Below are positions 10,990 through 20,396 of a DNA stretch of 64,000 nt, in pieces; the first letter of the stretch is position 1, and every line of letters starts with the position of its first letter. The translations under genes and the position numbers were made by a program. This stretch comes from Streptomyces malaysiensis subsp. samsunensis. Its GTDB lineage: Bacteria; Actinomycetota; Actinomycetes; Streptomycetales; Streptomycetaceae. The stretch spans positions 62,001-126,000 of the forward strand of contig NZ_JANIIC010000002.1 of the NCBI RefSeq assembly GCF_024519315.1. Reading direction: 5' to 3'. A model generated the notes under the pieces. It was given only the letters and a program-made list of their open reading frames with translations, was not told the origin of the DNA and did not search any database.

Positions 10990-11619
10990 TCAGGAGCCGG
11001 CCGAGGCGGCGGATGCCTGCCGCAGGCGGTGCTTCGCGGCCTTGGCGTTGTTGCCGCACAGCCGCATGGAGCACCATCGGCGCCTTCTGCCCGGGGTGTG
11101 GTCGAGGTAGACCATGGTGCACAGCGAGGCGTCGCAACGCCGCAGCGCCCCGCGCCGCTCCGGGTCGCCGAGCACCGCGATGAGGTCGCGGACCACGGCC
11201 GACTGGAGCTCCCGCCCGGACAGGGGGCGGTCGCCGCCGTCGACCGTGACCCCGGTGCCGGTGGCCCGCAGCAGCGACCGCGGCGGGGCGGGGGACGCCC
11301 GGTCGTTGAGCAGCACCACGGACGCGGTGGACGGGGGCCGGCTCTCGACAACCGCCGCCACCACGTCGTACGCCGCCTCGCGCAGCGTCCACAGCTCGGT
11401 GAGGAGCTCATCGGTGACGGCCTCGTCGTGGAGCCGCAGCCCCACGCCGTCGCACCACTCCCGCAGCCGGTCGAGGGTGCCGAGGCGCTCGACCGGGGTG
11501 CTGCTCCGCCGCCCGAGGGTCGCGACGAGGTTCAGGGCGAGGCTGCCGGCGTCGAAGCGCAGTGCTCGCAGCCGAGCGGTCACCCGCGGCCGCGGGACCG
11601 GCTCCGTCGAGGAATTCAT
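10990..11619 (-). CDS. CGNR zinc-finger (ABATE-domain) putative regulator
   Basis: A 209-residue protein of the ABATE/CGNR family. The N-terminal ABATE domain covers roughly residues 15-150 and contains SLALNLVATLG. The C-terminal CGNR zinc finger has cysteines in CDASLCTMVYLD and WCSMRLCGNNAKAAKHR, giving four Cys ligands and the CGN motif that names the family. These proteins are regarded as putative stress or transcription regulators. The ATG at 11619 has no strong ribosome site, but it lies 10 nt from a perfect palindrome shared with the divergent gene, which suggests autoregulation. An upstream extension to 12033 is antisense to the next gene and is rejected. Confidence 0.82.
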   Translation of the reverse strand: MNSSTEPVPRPRVTARLRALRFDAGSLALNLVATLGRRSSTPVERLGTLDRLREWCDGVGLRLHDEAVTDELLTELWTLREAAYDVVAAVVESRPPSTASVVLLNDRASPAPPRSLLRATGTGVTVDGGDRPLSGRELQSAVVRDLIAVLGDPERRGALRRCDASLCTMVYLDHTPGRRRRWCSMRLCGNNAKAAKHRLRQASAASAGS

Positions 11620-11628
11620 GCGAATATG

Positions 11629-11648
11629 GTAACCCTCTGAAGGGTTAC
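11629..11648. promoter_or_regulatory. Palindromic operator between divergent genes
   Basis: GTAACCCT at 11629-11636 and AGGGTTAC at 11641-11648 are perfect inverted arms around CTGA. The site occupies the 55-nt gap between the CGNR gene and the divergent reductase gene, where a regulator would control both. Confidence 0.65.
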
Positions 11649-11674
11649 TAAGAGGCTGAGGGTGAGGGGACATC

Positions 11675-13452
<1,778 letters not shown>

Positions 13453-13551
13453 GAGCGCTACTCCTTGTCGATGGCTAATGTGGTGGACGGTACCCATCCA
13501 TCCGAGCTTCGGCATCGCCTGCCGAATTTCCTCAGGCAAGGGAGCGCTTTC

Positions 13552-14046
13552 GTGGAACTTGATGCACTGGATCGTGCTCTTCTGCGGGAGCTACAGAACG
13601 ATGCACGCCAGACCAACCGCGAGCTGGCCCTGCGCACGGGGGTCTCGCCGTCCACTTCCCTGGAGCGGGTCCGGGCGCTGCGCGAGCGCGGCATCATCAG
13701 CGGCTATCACGCCGCCGTCGACCTGGAGGCGGTCGGCCGCCCCGTCCAGGCGCTGATCTCGGTGCGGATCCGCCCGCCGTCCCGGCCGGTCATCGAGGGC
13801 TTCCGCGAATGGGCCGCCCAGCTGCCGGAGACCATCGGCCTGTTCGTCACCTCCGGCGCCCATGACTTCCTGATCCATGTGGCGGTGCCGGACACCAACG
13901 GGCTGTACGCGTTCGTCATCGACCGCCTGACCGAGCGGCGTGAGGTGGCGGATGTGCAGAGCACGATGGTGTACGAACACGCCCAGTCGCGCTGTATCGA
14001 CCCCGCCCCCGCCGAGCGTCCCGCGCCCTCCCGCCGGAGGCGGTAG
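13552..14046 (+). CDS. Lrp/AsnC family transcriptional regulator
   Basis: A 164-residue DNA-binding regulator. The N-terminal winged helix begins ELDALDRALLRELQNDARQTNRELA, and the recognition region VSPSTSLERVRALRERGII is at about residues 32-50. The ligand-binding RAM domain follows (VQALISVRIRPPSRPVIEGF ... VTSGAHDFLIHVAVPD). These proteins usually sense an amino acid and act on a divergent neighbour, here the DUF2000 gene. GTG 13552 is preceded by AAGGGAG at a good distance and puts the start exactly at the family N-terminus. The frame is open far upstream only because of the 9-nt repeat block. Confidence 0.88.
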   Translation: MELDALDRALLRELQNDARQTNRELALRTGVSPSTSLERVRALRERGIISGYHAAVDLEAVGRPVQALISVRIRPPSRPVIEGFREWAAQLPETIGLFVTSGAHDFLIHVAVPDTNGLYAFVIDRLTERREVADVQSTMVYEHAQSRCIDPAPAERPAPSRRRR

Positions 14047-14106
14047 CGCGGCGGTCCGGGAAGGGCGTGCTCGTGGCCGATCGCGTCCCGGTGCCGGGGC
14101 CGGGCA

Positions 14107-14157
14107 CGCCCCGGGGCGGGCGGCACCGCCGTTCGCGGCACCGCCCGCCCCGGGGCG
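14107..14157. terminator. Bidirectional terminator between convergent genes
   Basis: The 17 bases at 14107-14123 are the exact reverse complement of 14141-14157. A further 4-bp stem (GCCG/CGGC) sits inside the loop. It lies between the Lrp gene and the convergent permease gene. Confidence 0.82.
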
Positions 14158-14172
14158 TTCACCGACGCGGCG

Positions 14173-15600
14173 TCAGGATCCCGTCACCGCCGCCGCCTTC
14201 TCCGGCCGCGGCCCGGGGGTGGCGGGGACGTCGCGCACCCACAGCGGCCGCAGCCGGTAGGTGAGCAGATAGAGCACCGCGGCGGCGGCCGCCGCGACGA
14301 ACATGCTCAGATCGCCCGCGTGTGGATACGCCGAGGCGAACGGCCCGGTGTAGAGGTCGGACTGCCAGAACGGCACCGAGGCCACCACTCCGCCGCCCCA
14401 GGCGACAAAGCCCCAGGAGAGCACCCGTCCGCGGTCGTACAGCTCGGCGATCCGGCTGGGGTCGGAGCGGCCGCCCAGGTGGTAGTCGAGCAGCAGCACG
14501 GTGGCGAACGGCGCGATGAAGTACGCGGTGAGGTTGAGGAACACCGAGAACTTGTCCTCGGTCCCGGAGTGTCCCCACAGGCTGATCCCGTAGGCCAGCG
14601 CGCAAATGAGGGTGACCGCCTGGGTCCGGGTGACCGGCACCTTCAGCGTCTGGACGGAGATCGCGCCGCCGTAGACATTGAGGAAGTTCTGCGCGAGCGC
14701 CGAGAGTCCGATGGCGATCAGGGCGGGGACGGCGAACGGCCCGGTCAGCTGGTGCAGGGCGGTGATGGAGTCGGAGCTGGTGGCGCTGGAGCCGAGGAGC
14801 ACGCCGAGGATGCCGAGCCAGCAGATGGTGACGAAGTTGCCGAGCCCGGTGTACCAGGCGGTGCGGCTCACCACGCGTGGCGAGTCGGGCAGATAGCGCG
14901 AGTAGTCCGAGGCGAACGGCGCCCAGGCGACGAGGAAGGAGAGGAACCAGCCGCCGAAGGTGATCCAGCCGCCGGTGGAGCCGACGTAGTCCGGTGCCTT
15001 CGGATCGGCGCCGAAGGTGCCCGCACCCCGCACCAGGGCCACCACTGTGATCATGACGAACAGCGGAGTGAGCACATAGGTCAGCACCCGCTGAAGGAAA
15101 TTGATCATGTTGTAGCCGTAGATGGACACCACCAGCTCGACCAGGGTGAGCGCCAGTCCACAGAGCCAGAAGGGCAGATGGGTCAGCTCGGCGATGGCCT
15201 TGCCGCCGAGGATCACGGTGACGGCGGCCCAGCCGACCCCGGCGAAGACATTGATGTACGCCACCGGCAGGAAGTTGCCGAAAAAACCCAGCGGGCCACG
15301 GGCCTGGATCTGCTGGGGCACCCCCAGCCGTACGCCCATCCGGGACATCACGGCCATCAGCAGCGAGCCCAGACCCGCGCCGACCACGATCGCGGCGACG
15401 GCGGCGCCGAAGCTGAGGCCGAGCCCGACCGCGCTGAACCCGAGCAGGATGATGGGGAAGTTGAGACCGGCGGCGAACCAGACGAAGAACTGTGAACTGG
15501 GCTTGCCGTGCCGCTCGTTGTCGGGGATGTGGTCGACCCCGAAGGGCTCCACCTTGGTGACCGCGCTGCCGTACACCGGCGCCGTGTCGTCGTGGGTCAT
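14173..15600 (-). CDS. NCS1 family cytosine/purine-type permease
   Basis: A 475-residue membrane permease of the nucleobase:cation symporter-1 family (CodB side). The N-terminal family region FGVDHIPDNERHGKPSSQFFVWFA leads into about twelve hydrophobic segments. Other family segments are GVPQQIQARGPLGFFGN near 92-108, NMINFLQRVLTYVLTPLF near 170, and WAPFASDYSRYLP near 229. NCS1 carriers import cytosine, hydantoins, purines, thiamine or related N-heterocycles with Na+ or H+. ATG 15600 has AGGAG upstream. It is on the same strand as the flavin-reductase fusion 81 nt upstream and belongs to the divergently transcribed catabolic locus, where it is the natural substrate importer. The exact solute is not deducible. 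Confidence 0.85.
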   Translation of the reverse strand: MTHDDTAPVYGSAVTKVEPFGVDHIPDNERHGKPSSQFFVWFAAGLNFPIILLGFSAVGLGLSFGAAVAAIVVGAGLGSLLMAVMSRMGVRLGVPQQIQARGPLGFFGNFLPVAYINVFAGVGWAAVTVILGGKAIAELTHLPFWLCGLALTLVELVVSIYGYNMINFLQRVLTYVLTPLFVMITVVALVRGAGTFGADPKAPDYVGSTGGWITFGGWFLSFLVAWAPFASDYSRYLPDSPRVVSRTAWYTGLGNFVTICWLGILGVLLGSSATSSDSITALHQLTGPFAVPALIAIGLSALAQNFLNVYGGAISVQTLKVPVTRTQAVTLICALAYGISLWGHSGTEDKFSVFLNLTAYFIAPFATVLLLDYHLGGRSDPSRIAELYDRGRVLSWGFVAWGGGVVASVPFWQSDLYTGPFASAYPHAGDLSMFVAAAAAAVLYLLTYRLRPLWVRDVPATPGPRPEKAAAVTGS

Positions 15601-15681
15601 GGGCGTGCTCCTGGAACGGGAGGAGTGGACGTCAGGGGGTGGCGGGGGGCCGGTGGGCGAAGGGATCCGAACGGCGGTGTC

Positions 15682-16599
15682 TCACCACGGCAGCGGCGCG
15701 GTGTGGGAGATGTCGAAGAAGCCGCCGCCGCTGTAGACCAGCGGAGCCAGCTCCTCATGGCGGGCGGCCACCACCCGGCCGGTGAAGACGGTGTGGCTGC
15801 CGGCCTCCAGCCGCTCACCGATCTCCACCTCCAGCTGGGCGCAGGACCGGTCGATCAGCGGGGCGCCGAACTCGCCGCGGGTCCAGGACAGCCCGGCGAA
15901 CTTGTCGTCCGCCTTGGAGGCGAAGGTCTTCGCCACATCGAGCTGGTCGGCGGCGAGGATGTTGATCCCCAGATGGGTGGCCCGGTGCAGCGCGGGATGG
16001 GTCGTGGAGGTGCGCTGCACACACACCAGCACCATCGGCGGGTCCAGTGAGATGCTGGCGAACGCGTTGACCGCGAGCCCCCGTGGCGTACCGTCGTCGT
16101 CGCAGGTCACGACGGTGACACCGGTGATGAACTTACGGTGCACCCCACGGACCAGATCGGCGTCGACGGCCGCCCGTTGAGTGGTGGTGACGATCCCGAG
16201 CGCCTCCAGCAGCTGGCGGGGGTCCCAGGTCACCCACTCCTCGCTGACCACACCGTGGTCGAAGCGGGTGAAGGTGGCGCCGGAGACCTCGACGGGCCTG
16301 CCGGTGGCCGGGACCCCGAGGAAGTCGCCGGTGTGACTGCCGGTGCTGCGCCAGCGGATCGCCAGCGTTTCGCCCTCCTCGACGACCTCCTCGATCTCGG
16401 TGCGGAGATCGGGAAAGGCCCGGCGGACGGCGCGGATGGACTCCTTGAACTGCTCACGGTCCTGGGGCGCCGCGGCGGGCCCGCGGCGGCGTACATAGGC
16501 GGGGCCGAGCAGTTGGTCGAGCGCGTCGACCTGGCCCCGGTCCCAGACCGCCTGCCAGGTGGAGCGGATGCGGGCGGTGCGGTCAAGAGTATGCGTCAT
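15682..16599 (-). CDS. NTF2/SnoaL-like domain fused to a flavin reductase
   Basis: A 305-residue two-domain protein. Residues about 5-130 form a SnoaL/ester-cyclase-type NTF2 domain (AVWDRGQVDALDQLLGP, RAFPDLRTEIEEVV, FLGVPATGRPVEV). Residues about 145-305 form an FMN-binding flavin reductase of the HpaC/RutF class (HRKFITGVTVVTCDDDGTPRG, NAFASISLDPPMVLV, LGINILAADQ, HTVFTGRVVAARH). The reductase half should supply reduced flavin to the luciferase-like monooxygenase encoded divergently. ATG 16599 is chosen because GAGGGA precedes it at 7-12 nt; the ATG at 16614 lacks a site. The fusion is unusual: flavin reductases of two-component systems are normally single-domain, and the NTF2 half may bind substrate or partner. 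Confidence 0.8.
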   Translation of the reverse strand: MTHTLDRTARIRSTWQAVWDRGQVDALDQLLGPAYVRRRGPAAAPQDREQFKESIRAVRRAFPDLRTEIEEVVEEGETLAIRWRSTGSHTGDFLGVPATGRPVEVSGATFTRFDHGVVSEEWVTWDPRQLLEALGIVTTTQRAAVDADLVRGVHRKFITGVTVVTCDDDGTPRGLAVNAFASISLDPPMVLVCVQRTSTTHPALHRATHLGINILAADQLDVAKTFASKADDKFAGLSWTRGEFGAPLIDRSCAQLEVEIGERLEAGSHTVFTGRVVAARHEELAPLVYSGGGFFDISHTAPLPW

Positions 16600-16621
16600 G
16601 ACGTCTTCCCTCATTCGGCTC

Positions 16622-16634
16622 TTGTATGGCAGAG
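16622..16634. promoter_or_regulatory. Candidate GntR operator in the divergent promoter
   Basis: TTGTATGGCAGAG lies 22 bp upstream of the flavin-reductase start. It shares the 11-mer CTTGTATGGCA (from 16621) with a perfect TTGT-N5-ACAA site in front of the gntR gene at 21921. FCD-type GntR proteins often use TTGTAT..ACAA operators. A separate perfect palindrome, GACAGCTGTC, is at 16653-16662 in the same 220-bp divergent promoter. Confidence 0.5.
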
Positions 16635-16819
16635 GACCGTAGAAAGGCCATCGACAGCTGTCAACACCTTGGGACAGATGAGCCGAGAAAGTTCCAGGTA
16701 CAGGCTAAAGACACTGGTCAAGCTAGTTTTCCCATCGGTGGCCCTTGACGGCCCCGAAATGGACTCCTAGCCTCCCTGCCATGGCACAGCGTGAGCCGGA
16801 AGAACAGGACGGACGCTGC

Positions 16820-17959
16820 ATGCGCTTCTCGATATTTCACAACCTCGGTGCCCCGGGCCGTCTCGGCGAGTACGCCGAAGTCATGGCCGAGGCCCGGGAA
16901 TTCGCGGTCACCGCGGACCGGGCGGGCTTCTGGTCGACCTGGTACACCGAGCACCACTTCGGGCACGAGGCGATAGAGATCACCCCGAACCCGGTGCTGA
17001 TGGGGGCGGACATCGCCGCCCGTACGACACGGATCCGGATCGGCCAGGCGGCCTCCATCGCCACCTTCTGGCATCCGCTGCGGCTCGCCGAGGACATCGC
17101 GATGCTCGACCAGCTCTCGGGGGGCCGGGTCGAGGTCGGTCTGGGACGCGGGCTGTACGGCCGCGAGGCGCTCAACCTCAACGCCCTGGCCGATCCCCGC
17201 GACCAGGAGCAGAACCGCGCCCTGTACGACGAGACCGTGGAGGTGCTGCGCAAGGCGTGGAGCGGCGAGTTCTTCTCGCACCGGGGCCGCTTCTACGAGT
17301 TCCCCGCCCCCGGAGTGAAGTGGAACCACCCGCTCTCCCCCGCCACCCCGGAGTACACCGAGGCCGGCGTCATCACGAAGATGCAGGTCACGCCGTTTCC
17401 GCTGCAACGGCCGCACCCTCCGCTGTGGCAGGTCATCGACAGCCCCCGCTCGATCCAGGCCGCCGCGGCGGACGGCGTCCAGGGGATGTTCTGGCTGCCG
17501 CCGGTCTCCGCGCTCAAGGAGCGGTTCGAGCTCTACCGGGACACCGCGAGCCGGGCGTCGGGGCGCGAGTACGCGCTGGGCGAGGGCATCGGCCTGGTGC
17601 GCGATGTGTATGTCGCCGACACCATGGAGCAGGCGCGCGCCGAGTTCGAAGAGGCGCTGATGACCACCTACCGGTGGATCATGCACTGGCGGGGGCTGGC
17701 CAACCTCATGGAGGCGGGCGAGGAGCTCACCGACGCCCATGAGCTGTCCTTCGACTTCCTCCAGCGGCGCAATCTGCTGGTCGGCACCCCCGAGTACGTC
17801 TCGGAGAAGATCGCCGAGCTGCGCGACGAGGTGGGCCTGGAGCATCTGCTGCTGTGGACCACCCACCCCGGTCTGCCGCACCGCAACGCGATGCGCAGCC
17901 TGGAGCTGTTCGCCGAGAAGGTCATGCCGCGGTTCACCACCGGTGGCGGCCATGGCTGA
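16820..17959 (+). CDS. Luciferase-like flavin-dependent monooxygenase
   Basis: A 379-residue TIM-barrel monooxygenase of the bacterial luciferase superfamily (FMNH2-dependent). It begins MRFSIFHNLG and carries the family blocks WYTEHHFG (near 46-53), IGQAASIATFWHPLRLAEDIAMLDQLSGGR (74 onward) and VGLGRGLYGREA. It needs reduced flavin from a partner, and the divergently encoded reductase fusion fits. Two-component enzymes of this kind oxygenate or open rings, as RutA does for uracil. ATG 16820 has an AGGACGG leader and starts at the family N-terminus; ATG 16781 is an alternative. The stop overlaps the next start by 8 nt (ATGGCTGA), so translation is coupled. Confidence 0.85.
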   Translation: MRFSIFHNLGAPGRLGEYAEVMAEAREFAVTADRAGFWSTWYTEHHFGHEAIEITPNPVLMGADIAARTTRIRIGQAASIATFWHPLRLAEDIAMLDQLSGGRVEVGLGRGLYGREALNLNALADPRDQEQNRALYDETVEVLRKAWSGEFFSHRGRFYEFPAPGVKWNHPLSPATPEYTEAGVITKMQVTPFPLQRPHPPLWQVIDSPRSIQAAAADGVQGMFWLPPVSALKERFELYRDTASRASGREYALGEGIGLVRDVYVADTMEQARAEFEEALMTTYRWIMHWRGLANLMEAGEELTDAHELSFDFLQRRNLLVGTPEYVSEKIAELRDEVGLEHLLLWTTHPGLPHRNAMRSLELFAEKVMPRFTTGGGHG

Positions 17960-18560
17960 GGCGCGGCTGCGCAAGGTCGTCACCGTCACCGATGAGCTGC
18001 TGCTGGAGCTCGGCCGCCCGGTCGCGGTGCCGGTGCGCCGGGTGGCGGCGGCCGCGGTGATCGCCAACCCCTGGGCCGGCGGCGGCTTCGTCGCCGACCT
18101 GGGGCCGGAGGTCGAGCGGATCGCACCGGGGCTGGCCCGGCTGCTCACCGACCGGATCAGCGAGGCGCTCGGCGGGGTCGACCGGATCGAGTCCTTCGGC
18201 AAGGCCGCGATCGTGGGGCTCGACGGGGAGATCGAGCACGGCGGCGCGCTGATCCACACCCCCTTCTTCGGCAATGTCTTCCGCGAGCTGGCCGAGGGCA
18301 CCTCGATCATCGTCTTCAGCGACGACCGGCTGCCGGCCGGTGAACCGCTGACCGTGCCGCTGTGGCACAAGACCGCGGCCGCGACCCGCTCGCACTACCA
18401 GACCTGCCAGATCCGTATCCCCGACGCGCCCCGCCCGGACGAGATCGTCGTCATCGCGGCCGGGGCGTCCGGCCCCCGGCCGAACGCCCGGATCGGGGAC
18501 CGCGCCACCGACCCCCTCATCCGCCTCGCGGATCTGGGTGACCTGGAGACCGTGACTTGA
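17952..18560 (+). CDS. AA_synth (DUF1185) family protein, copy 1
   Basis: A 202-residue protein of the family named amino acid synthesis (PF06684, formerly DUF1185), whose biochemical role is not proven. Conserved blocks are IANPWAGGGFVADL (about 37-50), FGKAAIVGLDGEIEHGGALIHT (76 onward), TRSHYQTCQIRIPDAPRPDEIVV (140 onward) and the GPRPNARIGD ending. It overlaps the monooxygenase gene by 8 nt. The second, shorter copy lies 215 bp downstream. Position between monooxygenase and hydrolase suggests a catabolic step, perhaps hydrolysis or isomerisation of a ring-opened product; this is inference only. Confidence 0.75.
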   Translation: MAEARLRKVVTVTDELLLELGRPVAVPVRRVAAAAVIANPWAGGGFVADLGPEVERIAPGLARLLTDRISEALGGVDRIESFGKAAIVGLDGEIEHGGALIHTPFFGNVFRELAEGTSIIVFSDDRLPAGEPLTVPLWHKTAAATRSHYQTCQIRIPDAPRPDEIVVIAAGASGPRPNARIGDRATDPLIRLADLGDLETVT

Positions 18561-18770
18561 ACCCTCCCCCATCTGATGCAAGGGGATTCCTGGCTCAGGA
18601 AGCCCCGCAGGTCAGCGACCTGAAAGGTCTTACACCCTCAGCACCAGCCGGGACGGAACCTGCCCGGTCGCCCGAAAGCATGAGGTTGCGCTGGCTTGGC
18701 TCTCGCTCAGCACGTCATGCGCGCTTGGTTCTCGCAACGCACGGCACACACTCTATCGGATCGTAAGGAG
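18557..18770 (-). mobile_element. Right-end remnant of an IS200/IS605-type (tnpB) element, structured
   Basis: Read on the minus strand this gap ends with CCAGGAATCCCCTTGC, then GGGGGAGGGTTCAA. That is the layout of IS200/IS605 right ends (AGGAATCCCC..., short hairpin, GGGGAGGA.TCAA). Stacked hairpins follow: TTCCTG/CAGGAA (18587-18601), CAGGTC/GACCTG (18608-18622) and CCGGG/CCCGG (18648-18667), as in omega-RNA regions behind tnpB. A short frame ending RATGQVPSRLVLRV-stop may be the last tnpB codons. No transposase remains. The boundary falls on the stop of AA_synth copy 1. Alternative: a structured leader RNA for copy 2. Confidence 0.5.
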
Positions 18771-18775
18771 ACCAG

Positions 18776-19327
18776 GTGAACATCCGCAAGATCATCACCT
18801 TCACCGAGGACATCCACAGCGAGGGCGGCCGCCCGGTGGACCCGCCGGCCCGTACGGCGGTGGTGCTCGCCGTGATCGAGAACCCCTGGGCAGGTCAGGG
18901 CTTTGTGACGGATCTGCTGCCCGGGATCGACGAGGCGGCGCCGAAGCTGGGCGAGCTGCTGGCGCCACGTGTGGTCGAGGCGCTGGGCGCACCGGTGGAG
19001 GCGTACGGGAAGGCCGCGATCGTGGGGCTCGACGGGGAGATCGAGCATGGCTCCGCGCTGATCCACACCCTGAAGTTCGGCGACCACTTCCGCCGGGCGG
19101 CGAACGCGACCACCCTGCTGCCGGCCGTGGAGAAGCGGGCCGCCGCGGGGACCGTCTTCGACATTCCGCTCAAGCACATCACCGACGCCACCATCCGCTC
19201 GCACCACCAGAGCGTCGAGGTGCGGGTGGCGGACGGGCCGCGCGCCGACGAGATCGTTATCGGGCTCGCGGCGGCCGCCCAGGGCCGCCCCCAGGCCCGG
19301 CTGGCGCCGCTGTCGACGGAGCGGTGA
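18776..19327 (+). CDS. AA_synth (DUF1185) family protein, copy 2
   Basis: A 183-residue paralogue of the upstream protein. It keeps the blocks IENPWAGQGFVTDL, YGKAAIVGLDGEIEHGSALIHT and IRSHHQSVEVRVADGPRADEIVI. It differs in the middle, where copy 1 has FFGNVFRELAEGTSIIVFSDD and copy 2 has KFGDHFRRAANATTLLPAVEK. The two may form a heteromeric enzyme or act on successive intermediates. GTG 18776 has a clear AAGGAG. It is 4 nt from the alpha/beta hydrolase gene, so it is in the same transcript, while the IS-like remnant separates it from copy 1. Confidence 0.75.
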   Translation: MNIRKIITFTEDIHSEGGRPVDPPARTAVVLAVIENPWAGQGFVTDLLPGIDEAAPKLGELLAPRVVEALGAPVEAYGKAAIVGLDGEIEHGSALIHTLKFGDHFRRAANATTLLPAVEKRAAAGTVFDIPLKHITDATIRSHHQSVEVRVADGPRADEIVIGLAAAAQGRPQARLAPLSTER

Positions 19328-19331
19328 GCGC

Positions 19332-20396
19332 ATGGTGAGTGACATGGGCGGGTTCGAGGCGGGTATGCGGGCGCGCGTCGCGGCCTCCCGGGCCGGGCTC
19401 CGCCCCGGCGCCGCGGCCACGGCCGGAACGGAGCCGTCGGAGCCCCCACCGGAGGCGGGCGCCGCCGACGCGCCCGCGGACCCTCCCGGGGCTTCAGCGC
19501 GGCCGGAGGACCCCGGCCGGGCGGCGCGGGCCGGCGCCCCGGTGCCGGTGGCGCTGAGCCACGAGGCACACGGCGACGGCCCGGAGCTGGTGCTGCTGCA
19601 CGGCGTCGGCCTCGACCGCCACCTGTGGGACCGGTGTCTGCCCGCGCTGGCCGCCCGGCACCGGGTGACGCTGGTCGATCTGCGCGGCCACGGCGCCTCC
19701 CCGGCCGCGGCGGCCGGGGTGTCCCTCGCCGAGCTGGCCGCGGATGTCGCGGCGCTGCTGAGCGGCCCCACGCATGTCGTGGGCTTCTCGCTCGGCGCCC
19801 TGGTGGCCCAGCGGCTGGGGCTGGACCGGCCGGACCTCACCGCCTCGCTCACCCTGGTCAGCTCGGTCGCGGACCGGTCGGATGAGGAGCGGGCGGCGGT
19901 GGAACTCCGCCAGGAGCTGGCCGTCCAGGACTTCGGGGCGTCCGCCTGGGCGGCGGTCGACCGCTGGTTCTCACCCGCCTGGCGGGCCCAGGAGCCCGGT
20001 CTGGCGCGGCAGGTACTCGACACGCTGCTGGCCAACGACCGGGCCTCCTACCTGGCGTGTTACCAGGTCTTCGCGACCGCCGACGCCGGGCTGTGGCCGT
20101 GGCTGCCCCGGATCGCCGCCCCCACCATGGCGGTCACCGGCGAACGGGACCCCGGCTCGACCCCGGCCATGTCGCACCGGCTGGCCGAGCGGATCCCCGG
20201 CGGCCGGGCGGTGATCGTGCCCGGCGCCCGCCATCTGCTGCCGCTGGAGTGCCCCCAGGAGCTCGCCGACCTGATCCTCGCCCACACCGGAACCCACCCC
20301 GGAACCCACACGGGAACCCGCCCCGGAACCCACACGGGAACCCGCTCCCGAACCCGCCCCGGATCCCACCCCGGACATGAGTCCCACCGCTCATGA
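19332..20396 (+). CDS. Alpha/beta hydrolase with odd N- and C-terminal extensions
   Basis: A 354-residue alpha/beta-fold hydrolase. The core runs from about 78 to 318: oxyanion loop VLLHGVGLDRHLW, nucleophile Ser in VGFSLGAL (about 154), Asp in TGERDPGS (about 273), and His in PGARHLLPLE (about 299). It resembles 3-oxoadipate enol-lactonase and RutD-type hydrolases. About 70 Ala/Pro/Glu-rich residues precede the core. After it, 35 residues repeat HTGTRPGT-like units from 12-nt tandem repeats. ATG 19332 follows copy 2 by 4 nt and the stop overlaps the dehydrogenase start (ATGA). It likely cleaves an ester or amide made by the monooxygenase. Confidence 0.8.
   Translation: MVSDMGGFEAGMRARVAASRAGLRPGAAATAGTEPSEPPPEAGAADAPADPPGASARPEDPGRAARAGAPVPVALSHEAHGDGPELVLLHGVGLDRHLWDRCLPALAARHRVTLVDLRGHGASPAAAAGVSLAELAADVAALLSGPTHVVGFSLGALVAQRLGLDRPDLTASLTLVSSVADRSDEERAAVELRQELAVQDFGASAWAAVDRWFSPAWRAQEPGLARQVLDTLLANDRASYLACYQVFATADAGLWPWLPRIAAPTMAVTGERDPGSTPAMSHRLAERIPGGRAVIVPGARHLLPLECPQELADLILAHTGTHPGTHTGTRPGTHTGTRSRTRPGSHPGHESHRS
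20284..20378 (+). repeat. 12-nt tandem repeats in the 3' end of the hydrolase gene
   Basis: Units of the type GGAACCCACAC / GGAACCCGCCCC recur about eight times and encode a T-H/R-P-G-T repeat tail. Units are multiples of three, so copy-number changes would keep the frame. Confidence 0.75.
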
